DNA of 64,000 nt, from positions 62,001-126,000 of the forward strand of contig NZ_JAFKJN010000007.1 of NCBI RefSeq assembly GCF_017305915.1. Direction: 5' to 3'. Positions 30,484-40,147 of this stretch are shown piece by piece (position 1 is the first letter of the stretch; each line of letters starts with the position of its first letter). The DNA is from Reyranella sp. (lineage in GTDB: Bacteria; Pseudomonadota; Alphaproteobacteria; Reyranellales; Reyranellaceae). Below the pieces are notes generated by a model that saw nothing but the letters and a program-made list of their open reading frames with translations, made no database searches and was not told the DNA's origin. Both the position numbers and the translations under genes were made by a program.

Positions 30484-31974
30484 GTGACCATTCAGGTCGA
30501 CAAGACGTCCGACATCTGGAACGAGGACCTGGCGCCGACCGAGCCCCAGGCCCGGACCTGGACGTGGCTGCACTACGTCACGCTGTGGATCGGCATGGTC
30601 GTCTGCATCCCGAGCTACATCGCCGCGTCCAGCCTGCTCGAGCAGGGCATGTCGGCGACCGAAGCCATCGCCACCGTCTTCCTCGGCAACCTGATCGTCG
30701 TCGTGCCGATCATGCTGGTCGGCCATGCCGGGGCGAAGTACGGCATCCCCTTCGCGGTGCTGGTGCGCTCCTCGTTCGGGGTCCGCGGCAACAAGCTGCC
30801 GGCGCTGTTGCGCGCCATCGTCGCCTGCGGCTGGTTCGGCATCCAGTGCTGGATCGGCGGCAATGCGATCCATGTCATCGGCAACATCCTGCTCGGCGGC
30901 GCGCTCACCGGGCCCAGGATCCCGTTCATCGGGCTCAACGTCGCCCAGCTCTGCTCCTTCCTCATCTTCTGGGCGCTGCACCTCTATTTCATCAGGAAGG
31001 GCCCGGAATCGGTGCGCTGGGTCGAGACCTTCACCGCGCCGATCAAGATCCTGATCGTGCTGGCGCTGCTGATCTGGGCCTACGACAAGGCCGGCGGCTT
31101 CGGCGACTTCATCAACGCGCCGTCGCATTTCGCGCCGGGCGGCAAGCAGGAAGGCCGGTTCTGGTCGGTGTTCGCGCCGTCGCTCACCGCGATGATCGGC
31201 GTCTGGGCGACGCTCGCCCTCAACATCCCCGACTTCACCCGCTTCGCGCGCAGCCAGAAGGACCAGCTGCTCGGCCAGGCGATCGGCCTGCCGGTGCCGA
31301 TGGCGCTGTTCTCGCTGGTCGGCATCGTCGTCACCTCGGCGACGGTGGTGATCTACGGCAGGGCGATCTGGGATCCGGTCGATCTCGCCAGCCGGATGGA
31401 AGGTTTCGCCGTGGCGATCGGGCTCGCCATCATCACCATCGACACGCTGTGCGTGAACCTCGCGGCCAACGTCGTCGGCCCGGCCTACGACTTCGCCGCG
31501 ATCTTCCCCCGGCACGTCAACTTCGCGCGCGGCGGCTATATCACCGCCGTGCTGGGCGTCGTCATGATGCCGTGGCGGCTGATCGAATCGTCGGAGGGCT
31601 ACATCTTCACCTGGCTGATCGGCTACGGCGCCCTGCTCGGGCCGGTGCTGGGCATCATGCTGGCCGACTACTGGCTGGTGCGCCGCCGCCAGCTCGACGT
31701 GGCGGCGTTGTTCGATCTCAGCGGCCCTTATGCCTATCGCGGCGGCTGGAATCCCGCCGCCGTGATGGCGCTGACGCTGGGCGTGCTGCCCAACATCCCG
31801 GGCTTCCTGCACGCGGCGTTTCCCAGGGCCTTTCCCGAAGTCGGCCTGTTCGCCGACATCTACGACTATGCCCTGCTCGTCGGCCTCGCCATCGCCATGA
31901 CGGTCTATGTCGCGATGATGCGGGCCGAGCGCGCCCGCCTCGGTCAGGCCCTGCCGGCTTCCGCCTCGCGCTGA
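30484..31974 (+). CDS. NCS1 family nucleobase:cation symporter
   Basis: This 496-aa protein has about twelve membrane segments. Family features are NEDLAPTEPQARTWTWLHY at the start (the conserved NxDLxP motif) and the Trp-rich substrate region CGWFGIQCWIGGNAIH. It also has ALNIPDFTRFARSQKDQ and MLADYWLVRRRQ. NCS1 proteins import purines, pyrimidines, hydantoin or allantoin with H+ or Na+. The start is GTG at 30484, with GGGGG a few nt upstream. Its 3' end overlaps the convergent DinB-like gene by 31 bp. The nearby amidohydrolase and amidase genes would fit a role in nitrogen scavenging, but no gene pins the substrate. Confidence 0.9.
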   Translation: MTIQVDKTSDIWNEDLAPTEPQARTWTWLHYVTLWIGMVVCIPSYIAASSLLEQGMSATEAIATVFLGNLIVVVPIMLVGHAGAKYGIPFAVLVRSSFGVRGNKLPALLRAIVACGWFGIQCWIGGNAIHVIGNILLGGALTGPRIPFIGLNVAQLCSFLIFWALHLYFIRKGPESVRWVETFTAPIKILIVLALLIWAYDKAGGFGDFINAPSHFAPGGKQEGRFWSVFAPSLTAMIGVWATLALNIPDFTRFARSQKDQLLGQAIGLPVPMALFSLVGIVVTSATVVIYGRAIWDPVDLASRMEGFAVAIGLAIITIDTLCVNLAANVVGPAYDFAAIFPRHVNFARGGYITAVLGVVMMPWRLIESSEGYIFTWLIGYGALLGPVLGIMLADYWLVRRRQLDVAALFDLSGPYAYRGGWNPAAVMALTLGVLPNIPGFLHAAFPRAFPEVGLFADIYDYALLVGLAIAMTVYVAMMRAERARLGQALPASASR

Positions 31975-32453
31975 TAGTAGAGCAGGTCGAGCACCAGCCC
32001 GCGCTTGCCGAAGCTGCACAGGATCGAATGGGCCTGGCCGCGGTGATGGGCCTGGTGATTGAAGAAATGCGCGAGCGCCGGCGCCAGCGCCTGCTCGAAC
32101 GCCTCCGGGGTCGAGACGCGGCGATAGCGGATCGTGCCGGCGAGCTGGGCGTCGCTGAGGCCGTCGATGTAGTCGACGATGCGCTTGTCCTCGGCCTCGC
32201 GGGCGCGGCGCAGCTCGGCGAGCCCGTCGTGATGGATCATGTCCAGCCGCTCGGGCGAGGGGCCCTGGCCGGTGAAGCGGTGCATCCACACCTGGTCGGC
32301 GGTCAGCAGGTGGTTGAGCGTGCCGTGCATCGACTTGAAGAAGGCGCCGCGGTCGGCGCGGTACTCGCTGTCGCTGAGCTCGGCTGCGGCGTCGTAGAGC
32401 CGGCGGTTGGCCCAGCTGTTGTAGCGGGCGAAGGCCGCGTAGTGGGCTTTCAT
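31944..32453 (-). CDS. DinB-family protein (putative metal-dependent hydrolase/transferase)
   Basis: This 169-aa four-helix-bundle protein of the DinB/YfiT-like superfamily has the three-histidine metal site, recognisable as HGTLNHLL near 43-50 and FFNHQAHHRGQAHSIL near 129-144 (H-x-x-x-H). Related proteins include thiol-dependent transferases. The name DinB refers to the damage-inducible Bacillus family, not to DNA polymerase IV. The last 31 bp overlap the end of the NCS1 transporter gene on the other strand. It is the last gene of a minus-strand run that starts with the dioxygenase gene. Confidence 0.85.
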   Translation of the reverse strand: MKAHYAAFARYNSWANRRLYDAAAELSDSEYRADRGAFFKSMHGTLNHLLTADQVWMHRFTGQGPSPERLDMIHHDGLAELRRAREAEDKRIVDYIDGLSDAQLAGTIRYRRVSTPEAFEQALAPALAHFFNHQAHHRGQAHSILCSFGKRGLVLDLLYYQREAEAGRA

Positions 32454-32502
32454 GCCGCCATTCTGCGACGGCGGCGCGCGGCGGCAAGATTGATTGAACC
32501 GG

Positions 32503-33450
32503 TCAAGCCTCTTTGCCGGCGGCGACGGCGAAGCACGCCATGACGAAGCACGGCAGGAAGACGCGCACGTCCTCGAACCAGCCGAACAGCAGCCCGGGCA
32601 CGGCGAGCAGCAGCGCCAACGCCACGAACCGGATCGCCAGCGGCGTGCTGAAGTCGACGCAGGCCGACAGGAACAGCGTTGCCCCGACCAGCACGCCCAG
32701 CCAGCCGACGATGCCGAAGGTGCGGATCGACAGCCACAGCGTCTCGATATTGTGCGGCAGCGCCCACCAGTTCTGGGCGCCGGTGTTGCTGATCACGGCG
32801 CGCACGCCGAGCGCCAGGGCGTAGCTCGCGACACAGATGACGACGGTCTCCAGCCCGCGCCGCGGCAGCGGGCGCGGCGGCGCCAGCACGAACCAGGCGA
32901 TGCCGGCATAGGCGGCCGATTCGCGGTTGATCGCGAACAGCAGCGCGATCGCCAGGGCGAGGCCGAAGCGGCCGCCGAGCGCCGCGGCGACCGCGAGCGC
33001 CTGCGCGCCGAGGTCGATGACGTCGGTCGGATCCTCCCACGGGAAGACGAAGGCGGTGATCGTCGCCAGCGCCATCAGGGAGGTGGCGAACTGCGTCCGC
33101 GTCAGCGACGCCTGCAACGGCTGCCGGCAGACCCAGGCGAAGACACCGAGGCCGAACAGGCAGCTCGCGATCCGCAGCAGGATGTACCACTGCCCTTCGG
33201 AGAACAGCCCGATGCCCTGCCAGGCACCGAGCAGCAGCGCCGGGAAGAGGATGCGGTTGTAGAACGGGTGCACGGTCGAATGGGCGTCGCCGAAGACCAG
33301 CGGCCGGCCGTGCAGGATGTTCGACATGTTCTGGATGGTGTCGGCGCGCGTGCCGATGCGCAGCGCCAGCGAGGCCCAGGCGACGACCAGCGACAATCCG
33401 ACCACGAGGCCTGCCAGGCGCAGCACCGGCCGGGAGAGCAAGGCCTGCAT
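32503..33450 (-). CDS. Polytopic membrane protein of unknown function
   Basis: This protein of 315 aa has about eight to nine hydrophobic segments. Two loops look conserved rather than random: STVHPFYNRILFPALLL and FPWEDPTDVIDLGAQAL, plus LFAINRESAAYAGIAWF. Aromatic and acidic residues in loops after the first membrane segment recall GT-C-type glycosyltransferases, but I cannot name a family. The ATG at 33450 lies 4 bp after the dioxygenase stop, so the two genes are probably co-transcribed. The frame is open upstream but there it is antisense-like Ser/Ala-rich noise inside the dioxygenase gene. Confidence 0.75.
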   Translation of the reverse strand: MQALLSRPVLRLAGLVVGLSLVVAWASLALRIGTRADTIQNMSNILHGRPLVFGDAHSTVHPFYNRILFPALLLGAWQGIGLFSEGQWYILLRIASCLFGLGVFAWVCRQPLQASLTRTQFATSLMALATITAFVFPWEDPTDVIDLGAQALAVAAALGGRFGLALAIALLFAINRESAAYAGIAWFVLAPPRPLPRRGLETVVICVASYALALGVRAVISNTGAQNWWALPHNIETLWLSIRTFGIVGWLGVLVGATLFLSACVDFSTPLAIRFVALALLLAVPGLLFGWFEDVRVFLPCFVMACFAVAAGKEA

Positions 33451-33454
33451 CGCC

Positions 33455-34426
33455 TTAGCCGCAGTAGCCGCGCTTGCCAGCGTCGCGCAGCCACAGCCGC
33501 ACGAGGTGGCGCTTGCGCTCGGGCTCCGGGAAGTCGGTGAACTCGGTGCGGGCGTGGCCGGTGGCGCGGTTGTTGACGAACTGGATCTGGCCCGGCGCGA
33601 AGCCGAGCTCGACATGCAGCTCGGGCCGATCGAACACCGACTGCACGGCGGCGAGTGCCGCCGCCGTCTCGTTGTCCATGCGCTCGCCGCGCAGCTCGTA
33701 GCCGGCATGGATCTCGCTCAGCGCCAGCCGCGCCTTGATCGTGCCGTCGGCGCCGCGCTCGAACATCGGCGCGCCGAAGGTGGTGGGCTCGCCGGGGTGA
33801 TGCTCGGCATGGCGGTCGTACCAGAACGGCCGGTAGAGCCGCGCCATCAGCTCGGGATGCCGGTGTTGCAGCGCCTCGTGCACGGTGGCGACGCTCATCA
33901 CCTGGCTGATGCCGCCTTCCTTCGCGGGGTGCAGGCAGAGCAGGCAGACATAGTCCGGCGGCGTCTCGTTGTAGGAATTGTCGTTGTGGAAGCGCAGGTC
34001 GACGTTGGTCACGGTCGGCCGGATGCCCGAGCCCGGCTTGAGCGTCACGCCGGTGTCCATGACGTCGTAGAACATCTGGCCGGTGATCTTCTGCGCCACC
34101 GGTCGCGCCAACAGGCTCGACAGCAGCCAGTAGAGCTGTATCGCCTCGTCGCCGGCAATCTCCGCCATCGGCAGGCGGTCGAGCACGGCGAACATCGGCC
34201 CGCTCTGGGTGACGCGCCGTACTTCGGTCATCACGGCGCGGCAGGCCTCGAGGGCGAAGTCCTTCGGGTCGAGCAGGAAGGTCGGCACCGGCGCGCGGCG
34301 GATCTCGTCGCGCACGGCGAGCAGCTCGCGGGTCGCGGCATCGGTCAGGGTTACGGTCCAGTCGGCGGCGGCGATGGTATCGCGCGTCCACGCCTGCGGA
34401 ACGGCGCGCGCGGAAGTCTGGGTCAT
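33455..34426 (-). CDS. TauD/TfdA-like Fe(II)/2-oxoglutarate dioxygenase
   Basis: This 323-aa protein has the facial triad: LRFHNDNSYNE gives the H-x-D pair, and the distal histidine is in NRATGHARTEF. HLVRLWLRD supplies the Arg that binds 2-oxoglutarate. Such enzymes hydroxylate taurine, other sulfonates, carnitine precursors or many other compounds while decarboxylating 2-oxoglutarate. The sulfur-oxidation genes elsewhere in the window make a sulfonate substrate tempting, but there is no transporter beside it, so the substrate stays open. It is the first gene of a run with the membrane protein and the DinB-like gene. Confidence 0.87.
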   Translation of the reverse strand: MTQTSARAVPQAWTRDTIAAADWTVTLTDAATRELLAVRDEIRRAPVPTFLLDPKDFALEACRAVMTEVRRVTQSGPMFAVLDRLPMAEIAGDEAIQLYWLLSSLLARPVAQKITGQMFYDVMDTGVTLKPGSGIRPTVTNVDLRFHNDNSYNETPPDYVCLLCLHPAKEGGISQVMSVATVHEALQHRHPELMARLYRPFWYDRHAEHHPGEPTTFGAPMFERGADGTIKARLALSEIHAGYELRGERMDNETAAALAAVQSVFDRPELHVELGFAPGQIQFVNNRATGHARTEFTDFPEPERKRHLVRLWLRDAGKRGYCG

Positions 34427-34461
34427 GGCGCCCTCCTTACCACGGAAGGACGCCGATTCCG

Positions 34462-34694
34462 CTACCAGACCAGGCGGACGCCGCCGGTGCCGGAGACGCC
34501 GCGGGCGTTGTCGGCGACGTCGCCGTCGAACTGGCCGTAGAGGCGCACCAGGCGGCCGTGCTCCAGCTCGAGCCCGGCGCCGACCACCAGCGAATCGGCG
34601 TTGGGCTGCGCGCCGGCCATCTGGAAGGGAAAGGTGCGACGGGCAGGACGTTCAGCGCCACGCTGGCGCTGCGGTTGGTGTTGAACTCGTGCGG
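34462..34694 (-). pseudogene. Decayed C-terminal end of an autotransporter barrel (frameshifted)
   Basis: The minus strand ends in GTGGVRLVW followed by TAG, the terminal-aromatic signature of outer-membrane barrels. Reading back, FQMAGAQPNADSLVVGAGLE and LVRLYGQFDGDVAD align with the last strands of the intact autotransporter at 23731 (PFTVAGA, YLRYDGEVAG, GGVRITW). Further upstream HEFNTNRSASVALNVLPVAPF continues the barrel but in a different frame. The junction near 34620-34632 looks like a small TTCC duplication (net +1). No passenger, signal peptide or start remains; the amidohydrolase gene begins just beyond. Confidence 0.72.
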
Positions 34695-34700
34695 CTGGCA

Positions 34701-35870
34701 TCAGAATCTGAACGCTTTTCTGACGTTGTCCCCTAGCAATCCCCGACGCGCCGGCGCAGGGACCGCGTCCGCCATCTCCTCGAGGGCCTGGAGGTAGTCG
34801 CCGGTGTGGTCGGGATGCGGGTAGTCGGAGGCCCAGAAGAAGCGGTCGGCGCCGTAGGTCGCCATCATGGCGGGCAGGGTGCGCTCGTCGGGATCTCCCG
34901 AGATCCAGACCTGGCGGCGGAAGTAGTCGCTGGGCTTGAGCTCGAGCGGCGCGCGGCCGCCGAGATAGGTCGCGGTGGCGACACCGTCGAGCCGGTCGAG
35001 CCAGTAGCCGATCCAGCCGGCGCCGCATTCCAGCAGCACCAGCTTAAGCGTCGGGAAGCGGTCGAAGGTGGCGAAGTCGTAGAAGGTGGTGAAGGCCTGG
35101 CGGACCCCTTCGCCCGCGGTCACCGAGGCGAGCAGCGTGAGCCGATGGCCGTTCTCGAACCGCGGCGAGCGCAGGTCGAACGGCTCGAAGGCCGGATGGA
35201 TGGCGATCGGCACGTCGAGCTCGACTGCCTTGGCATAGACCGGATCGTGGAGGGGGTCGCCGTGCGCCTTGTGCGTCCAGGTGAAGGGCACCACGAAGGC
35301 GCCGCGGCAGCCGTCCTTCACCGCGCGCTCGAGCTCGATGGCGGCGGCTTCGGGATCGCCGAGCGACAGATGCGCGATCGGGATCAGCCGGCCGCCGGTG
35401 TTGCGGCAGAAGTCGGCGATCCAGCGGTTGTAGGCGCGGCAATAGGCCTGGCTCAGCTCGATGTCGTCGAGCTCGGCTTCCCACAGGATGCCGAGCGTCG
35501 GATAGAGCACCGCCGCGTCGAGCCCTTCGGCGTCGAGCAGCTTCAGCCGCTCCGCCGCGTCGCAGGCGCCGTAGGGCATGTTGGCGGCGTAGGTCTTGTC
35601 GGGGTGCGGGGTGAAGGCCTCGAGATCCTTCTGGCCCATGCGCCCCAGCGTCGCCGGATAGCCGCGCCGCGTGCGCTTGCTCGGCCGGCCGCCGATCTCG
35701 AGATATTCCAGCCCGTTCTCGTCGCGCTTCAGGCGCAGCGCGCGGTCGCGGTACTTGGCCTCGATGTAGTGGTCCCAGAGGCTCGCGTCTTCCAGCACAT
35801 GGCCGTCGGCATCGACGGCGCCGCGGTGTTTCAGGCGATGGACGTTCGCTGGATCGAATACGGGTCGCAT
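34701..35870 (-). CDS. Amidohydrolase-family (ACMSD-like) metal-dependent hydrolase
   Basis: This 389-aa TIM-barrel protein of the amidohydrolase-2 type has an N-terminal metal motif DADGHV (D-x-x-H variant, residues 20-25), IAIHPAFEPF and the C-terminal FFWASDYPHPDHTGDYL with the metal-binding Asp. The family includes ACMS decarboxylase, gamma-resorcylate decarboxylase and related C-C or C-N lyases and hydrolases acting on aromatic acids. The product of this gene cannot be narrowed further. It follows the GNAT gene by 15 bp on the same strand and precedes the autotransporter remnant. Confidence 0.85.
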   Translation of the reverse strand: MRPVFDPANVHRLKHRGAVDADGHVLEDASLWDHYIEAKYRDRALRLKRDENGLEYLEIGGRPSKRTRRGYPATLGRMGQKDLEAFTPHPDKTYAANMPYGACDAAERLKLLDAEGLDAAVLYPTLGILWEAELDDIELSQAYCRAYNRWIADFCRNTGGRLIPIAHLSLGDPEAAAIELERAVKDGCRGAFVVPFTWTHKAHGDPLHDPVYAKAVELDVPIAIHPAFEPFDLRSPRFENGHRLTLLASVTAGEGVRQAFTTFYDFATFDRFPTLKLVLLECGAGWIGYWLDRLDGVATATYLGGRAPLELKPSDYFRRQVWISGDPDERTLPAMMATYGADRFFWASDYPHPDHTGDYLQALEEMADAVPAPARRGLLGDNVRKAFRF

Positions 35871-35885
35871 GGTCGGCGCTCCCCC

Positions 35886-36440
35886 TTATTTTTCTTCTCC
35901 GGCGATCAGGCCGTAGAGCATGACGCTATGCCATTGCTTGCCGACCCACCAGCGATCGCGGATCGGCCCGCCCTCCAGGCGAAAGCCGAGCCGCTTGGCG
36001 AGCGCTGCCGAGGGCTTGTTCTCCGGCCGGATCAGCGCCTCGACTTTATGGACGGCGAGCGTGTCGATCAGGTAGCGCACCAGCGCCCGCCCGGCCTCGG
36101 TCATGTAGCCCTTGCCCTGCCGGCTGGGCTCGATCATCCAGCCGACATCGACCCGGCGCTCGCGCCGGTCGCGGCGGTGGTAGTTGATCATGCCGATCAG
36201 CCGCTTGCTCTTCTTGTCCTCGACCGCCCACAGCACGTACTGCCAGGGATGATAGGCGACGTGCCAGCGCATCATGCGCCGCGTCTCGTCGAGCGATCCG
36301 GTGCGGTCGACGCCCCAGTAGCGCAGGTTGTCGCCGTCGGTGTAGAGCGCATGCAGCGCCTTGAGGTCGCTCGCCCGGAAGGCGCGCAGCCTGAGCCGTT
36401 CGGTTTCGATCGTCGGGGCTGTCTTGCGGATGCCGGCCAT
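35886..36440 (-). CDS. GNAT acetyltransferase (RimJ/RimL type)
   Basis: This 184-aa protein starts with IETERLRLRAFRASDLKAL, the common opening of RimJ/RimL-like GNAT enzymes. It has the acetyl-CoA motif VGWMIEPSRQGKGYMTEA and, toward the end, IRPENKPSAALAKRLGFRLE. Members acetylate protein N termini or small amines, and the acceptor is unknown. It is divergent from the phosphofructokinase gene with only 27 bp between start codons, and lies upstream of the amidohydrolase gene in a likely two-gene unit. Confidence 0.88.
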   Translation of the reverse strand: MAGIRKTAPTIETERLRLRAFRASDLKALHALYTDGDNLRYWGVDRTGSLDETRRMMRWHVAYHPWQYVLWAVEDKKSKRLIGMINYHRRDRRERRVDVGWMIEPSRQGKGYMTEAGRALVRYLIDTLAVHKVEALIRPENKPSAALAKRLGFRLEGGPIRDRWWVGKQWHSVMLYGLIAGEEK

Positions 36441-36467
36441 GCGTTACACTAACGACGGAGGCGCCCC

Positions 36468-37528
<1,061 letters not shown>

Positions 37529-37529
<1 letters not shown>

Positions 37530-37571
37530 CGTCCGGATGTCCGGCCGCAAGCCAGCCGGACATCCGGACGC
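37529..37571. terminator. Perfect 17-bp inverted repeat between convergent pfkA and prmB
   Basis: GCGTCCGGATGTCCGGC (37529-37545) and its exact complement (37555-37571) flank a 9-nt loop. It begins on the last base of the pfkA stop codon. No T-run follows on either strand, although AT-rich DNA lies beyond it. It could end transcripts from both sides, or be a member of a palindromic repeat family. The arms contain two overlapping TCCGGA/TGTCCGG units, and similar CGGACGCTCCGGACA sequence lies inside the 3' end of prmB. Confidence 0.55.
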
Positions 37572-37596
37572 CTCCGATATCGATAAAATAAGGGTT

Positions 37597-38550
37597 TTAG
37601 CCGCGAATCCGGGAATCCGGCCCCACCCCCCGGGCCGGACGGTCGCGGACGCTCCGGACACCCGACTGCAGGTAGTTTTGCCACAGCCAGAAAACTTCGC
37701 CCGAACTTTGCTCGGTATCGAGCCAGAGAAAATCCGCGTCGGGATAGGCGCGCTCGAGCGGCTTGCGGCCGCGGCCGAGCTCGCAGAGGAGGCCGCCGCC
37801 CGGGCGCAGGTGGCGCGGCCTCTCGGCGAGGATGCGGTGCACGATGTCGAGGCCGTCGTCGCCCGCCGCCAAGGCCAGGCGCGGCTCATGACGGTACTCG
37901 GGCGGCAGCTTCGCCATGCCGCCGGCATCGACATAGGGCGGGTTGGTGATGATCAGGTCGTAGCGCTGCTTGGCGACCGGCTCGAACAGGTCGCCGCGAT
38001 GGAGCGCGATGCGGTCGCCCAGCCGATGGCTGGCCACGTTGCGCCGTGCCAGCGCCAGCGCGCCGGCCGACAGGTCGACGGCGTCGATCTTCGCGCGTGG
38101 GAAGGCGAGCGCCGCCAGGATCGCGAGGCAGCCCGAGCCGGTGCAGAGATCGAGCACGCGCTTCACCTTGTGCGGATCGATCGGCAGCGCGCCGTCCGCG
38201 AGCAGGTCGCCGATGAAGGAGCGCGGGATCAGCGCGCGCCGGTCGATGTGGAAGCGCACGCCGCGCATGTAGGCGGCACCCAGCAGATACGGCGCGGGCA
38301 GGCGCAGCGAGACGCGCGCATCGATCAAGGTCAGCAGCCGCGCGCGCTCCGCTTCGGTCGGCTCGAGATCGAGCCAGGGATCGATGGTGTGGATCGGCAG
38401 CCTGAGCGCCTCCAGCATCATGAAGGCAGCCTCGTCGACGGCGTTGGTCGTGCCGTGGCCGTAGGCGAGCCGCGCCGCCTTGAAGCGTCGCACCGCGAAC
38501 CGGAAGAAATCACCGAGCGTGACGAGAGAGGGTTTGGAAGCGGCCGGCAT
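37597..38550 (-). CDS. prmB: Ribosomal protein uL3 N5-glutamine methyltransferase PrmB
   Basis: This 317-aa protein of the HemK/PrmB family has the N-terminal helical domain, then RVLDLCTGSGCLAIL (SAM motif, about residues 150-164) and the hallmark IITNPPYVDAGGM, whose NPPY binds the target glutamine. The IHTIDPWLDLEP and LIPRSFIGDLL segments point to PrmB rather than PrmC. It methylates ribosomal protein L3 during large-subunit assembly. About 20 residues after LWQNYLQ (SGVRSVRDRPARG...) are not family-like and overlap GC-rich repeat-like sequence, so the 3' end may have been altered by a repeat. Confidence 0.9.
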   Translation of the reverse strand: MPAASKPSLVTLGDFFRFAVRRFKAARLAYGHGTTNAVDEAAFMMLEALRLPIHTIDPWLDLEPTEAERARLLTLIDARVSLRLPAPYLLGAAYMRGVRFHIDRRALIPRSFIGDLLADGALPIDPHKVKRVLDLCTGSGCLAILAALAFPRAKIDAVDLSAGALALARRNVASHRLGDRIALHRGDLFEPVAKQRYDLIITNPPYVDAGGMAKLPPEYRHEPRLALAAGDDGLDIVHRILAERPRHLRPGGGLLCELGRGRKPLERAYPDADFLWLDTEQSSGEVFWLWQNYLQSGVRSVRDRPARGVGPDSRIRG

Positions 38551-38570
38551 GCGGGCCTAGATTAGCCGAC

Positions 38571-38966
38571 ATGAATCGCCGCGCCTTCCTTTTCGCGAGC
38601 CTCGCCGCTTCGGCGGCCGGCACGGCGCGTGCGGCAAATCCTCTGCAGGTGGTCTATGTCGGCGGCCAGGATTGTCCGCCCTGCCGGCGCTGGAGCGCCA
38701 CCTACAGGGACAAGTGGCTGGCCTCGCCCGAGTACCGGCAGGTGGTCTGGACCGAGGTCGAGCCGCCGCATCTGGCGGAGGCCTATCAGGAGCGGCACTG
38801 GCCCGAAGCGTTGCGGCCGGTGCTGGCGCAGGTGCCGCGCAAGTCGGGCACGCCGCGCTTCCTGATCGTCGACAACGGCCGGATCGTGTCCAACGAGATG
38901 GGCGTCACGAAGTGGCTCAACACCATGGCGGAGCTCAGGAAGCTCCTGGGAGAGCAAGCATCATGA
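38571..38966 (+). CDS. Small periplasmic thioredoxin-fold protein (CPPC motif)
   Basis: This 131-aa protein opens with MNRRAFLFASLAASAAGTARA, a twin-arginine-like signal peptide. The redox motif QDCPPCRRW lies near residues 33-41, and a C-terminal strand/helix (TPRFLIVDNGRIVSNEMG) follows, as in thioredoxin-like folds. It may be a disulfide or thiol redox factor in the periplasm; partners are unknown. It is divergent from prmB by 20 bp, and its stop overlaps the start of the CoA-transferase gene (38963-38966). Confidence 0.78.
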   Translation: MNRRAFLFASLAASAAGTARAANPLQVVYVGGQDCPPCRRWSATYRDKWLASPEYRQVVWTEVEPPHLAEAYQERHWPEALRPVLAQVPRKSGTPRFLIVDNGRIVSNEMGVTKWLNTMAELRKLLGEQAS

Positions 38967-40147
38967 TGGCGCTCGAAGATCTGGTGGTCCTCGACCTGAC
39001 GACGCATCTGTCGGGGCCGTTCTGCGGCATGCAGCTCGCCGACATGGGCGCCGACGTGATCAAGATCGAAAGCCCGGCGGGCGATTCGATCCGCGGCGCG
39101 CCGCCCTTCGTCGAGGGCGAGGGTGCGCCCTTCATGCTGTGGAACCGCAACAAGCGCGGCATCGTGCTCGACCTCAAGGCGGCCGACGACCTCGAGATCT
39201 TCTGGGACCTGGTCGACGGCGCCGACGTCGTGCTGGAGAACTTCCGCCCCGGCGTGCTCGACAAGCTCGGCATCGGCTGGAGCGCGCTGCACAAGCGCAA
39301 TCCGCGGCTGATCCTGGGCTCGATCTCGGGCTTCGGCCAGACGGGGCCGTATGCCAAGCGCGGCGGCTTCGATCTGGTGATCCAGGCGATGTCGGGGCTG
39401 ATGTCGGTCACCGGCCCGAAGGACGGGCCGCCCTACCGCATTCCGCTCGCCATCTCGGACGTCGGCGCCGGCCTCTATCTCACCATCGGCGTGCTGTCGG
39501 CGCTGCAGGCGCGGCACAAGACGGGCGAGGGGCAGTGGGTCGAGACCTCGCTGCTCGAGGCCACGGTGTCGCTCGGCGTCTATGAGGCCGCGAACTACTT
39601 CGCGACCGGCGTGCGGCCGGAGAAGCTGGGGCAGGGGCATCGCGGCTCCTCGCCCTACCAGGTGTTCCAGAGCAAGGACGGCTGGTTCACGATCGGCGCA
39701 GCGCAGCAGAACTTCTTCCGCAAGGTCTGCGAGATGATCGGCAAGCCCGAGCTGGTCGACGATCCGCGGTTCAAGACCAACGCGCTGCGGGTGAAGAACA
39801 ACACGGAGATCGTTGCGCTCCTGCAGGCCGAGCTGGCCAAGAAAAGCAACGACGAGTGGCTGGCTGCCTTCGAGGCCGCGGGCATCCCGGCCGGCCCGGT
39901 GCTGCATCACGACGAGGTCTTCGCCAACGAGCAGATCCTGGCGCGCGGCATGGTCGCCGAGGTCGATCACGCCAAGGCCGGCAGGCAGAAGACGCTGGGC
40001 GTGCCGCTCAAGCTGTCGGCGACACCGGGGGGCGTGCGCCGCGCGGCGCCGACCCTCGGCCAGCACGACGGCGAGCTCAAGAAACGCAAATCGAGGGGAG
40101 CGAAACCATGGCCAGAACGACAGGAGTCCTTGCAGCGCTCGCGCTGA
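38963..40147 (+). CDS. CaiB/BaiF family (type III) CoA-transferase
   Basis: This 394-aa protein has family III CoA-transferase features: VVLDLTTHLSGPFCGMQLAD at the start, GADVIKIESPAGD, the CoA-binding NRNKRGIVLDLK, and LENFRPGVLDKLGI. GFGQTGPYAKRGGFDLVIQA contains the catalytic aspartate. It moves CoA between carboxylic acids. The substrate is unknown. The ATG (38963) overlaps the previous stop, and the last 40 bp overlap the start of the tannase-family gene, an unusually long overlap. The residues after HDGELKKR are not conserved-looking. Confidence 0.9.
   Translation: MMALEDLVVLDLTTHLSGPFCGMQLADMGADVIKIESPAGDSIRGAPPFVEGEGAPFMLWNRNKRGIVLDLKAADDLEIFWDLVDGADVVLENFRPGVLDKLGIGWSALHKRNPRLILGSISGFGQTGPYAKRGGFDLVIQAMSGLMSVTGPKDGPPYRIPLAISDVGAGLYLTIGVLSALQARHKTGEGQWVETSLLEATVSLGVYEAANYFATGVRPEKLGQGHRGSSPYQVFQSKDGWFTIGAAQQNFFRKVCEMIGKPELVDDPRFKTNALRVKNNTEIVALLQAELAKKSNDEWLAAFEAAGIPAGPVLHHDEVFANEQILARGMVAEVDHAKAGRQKTLGVPLKLSATPGGVRRAAPTLGQHDGELKKRKSRGAKPWPERQESLQRSR

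Noticed and set aside
32503..33708. Membrane protein extended upstream across the dioxygenase gene
   Set aside because: The extra residues are Ser/Arg/Ala-rich overlap of the dioxygenase reading frame. The hydrophobic protein begins at 33450.
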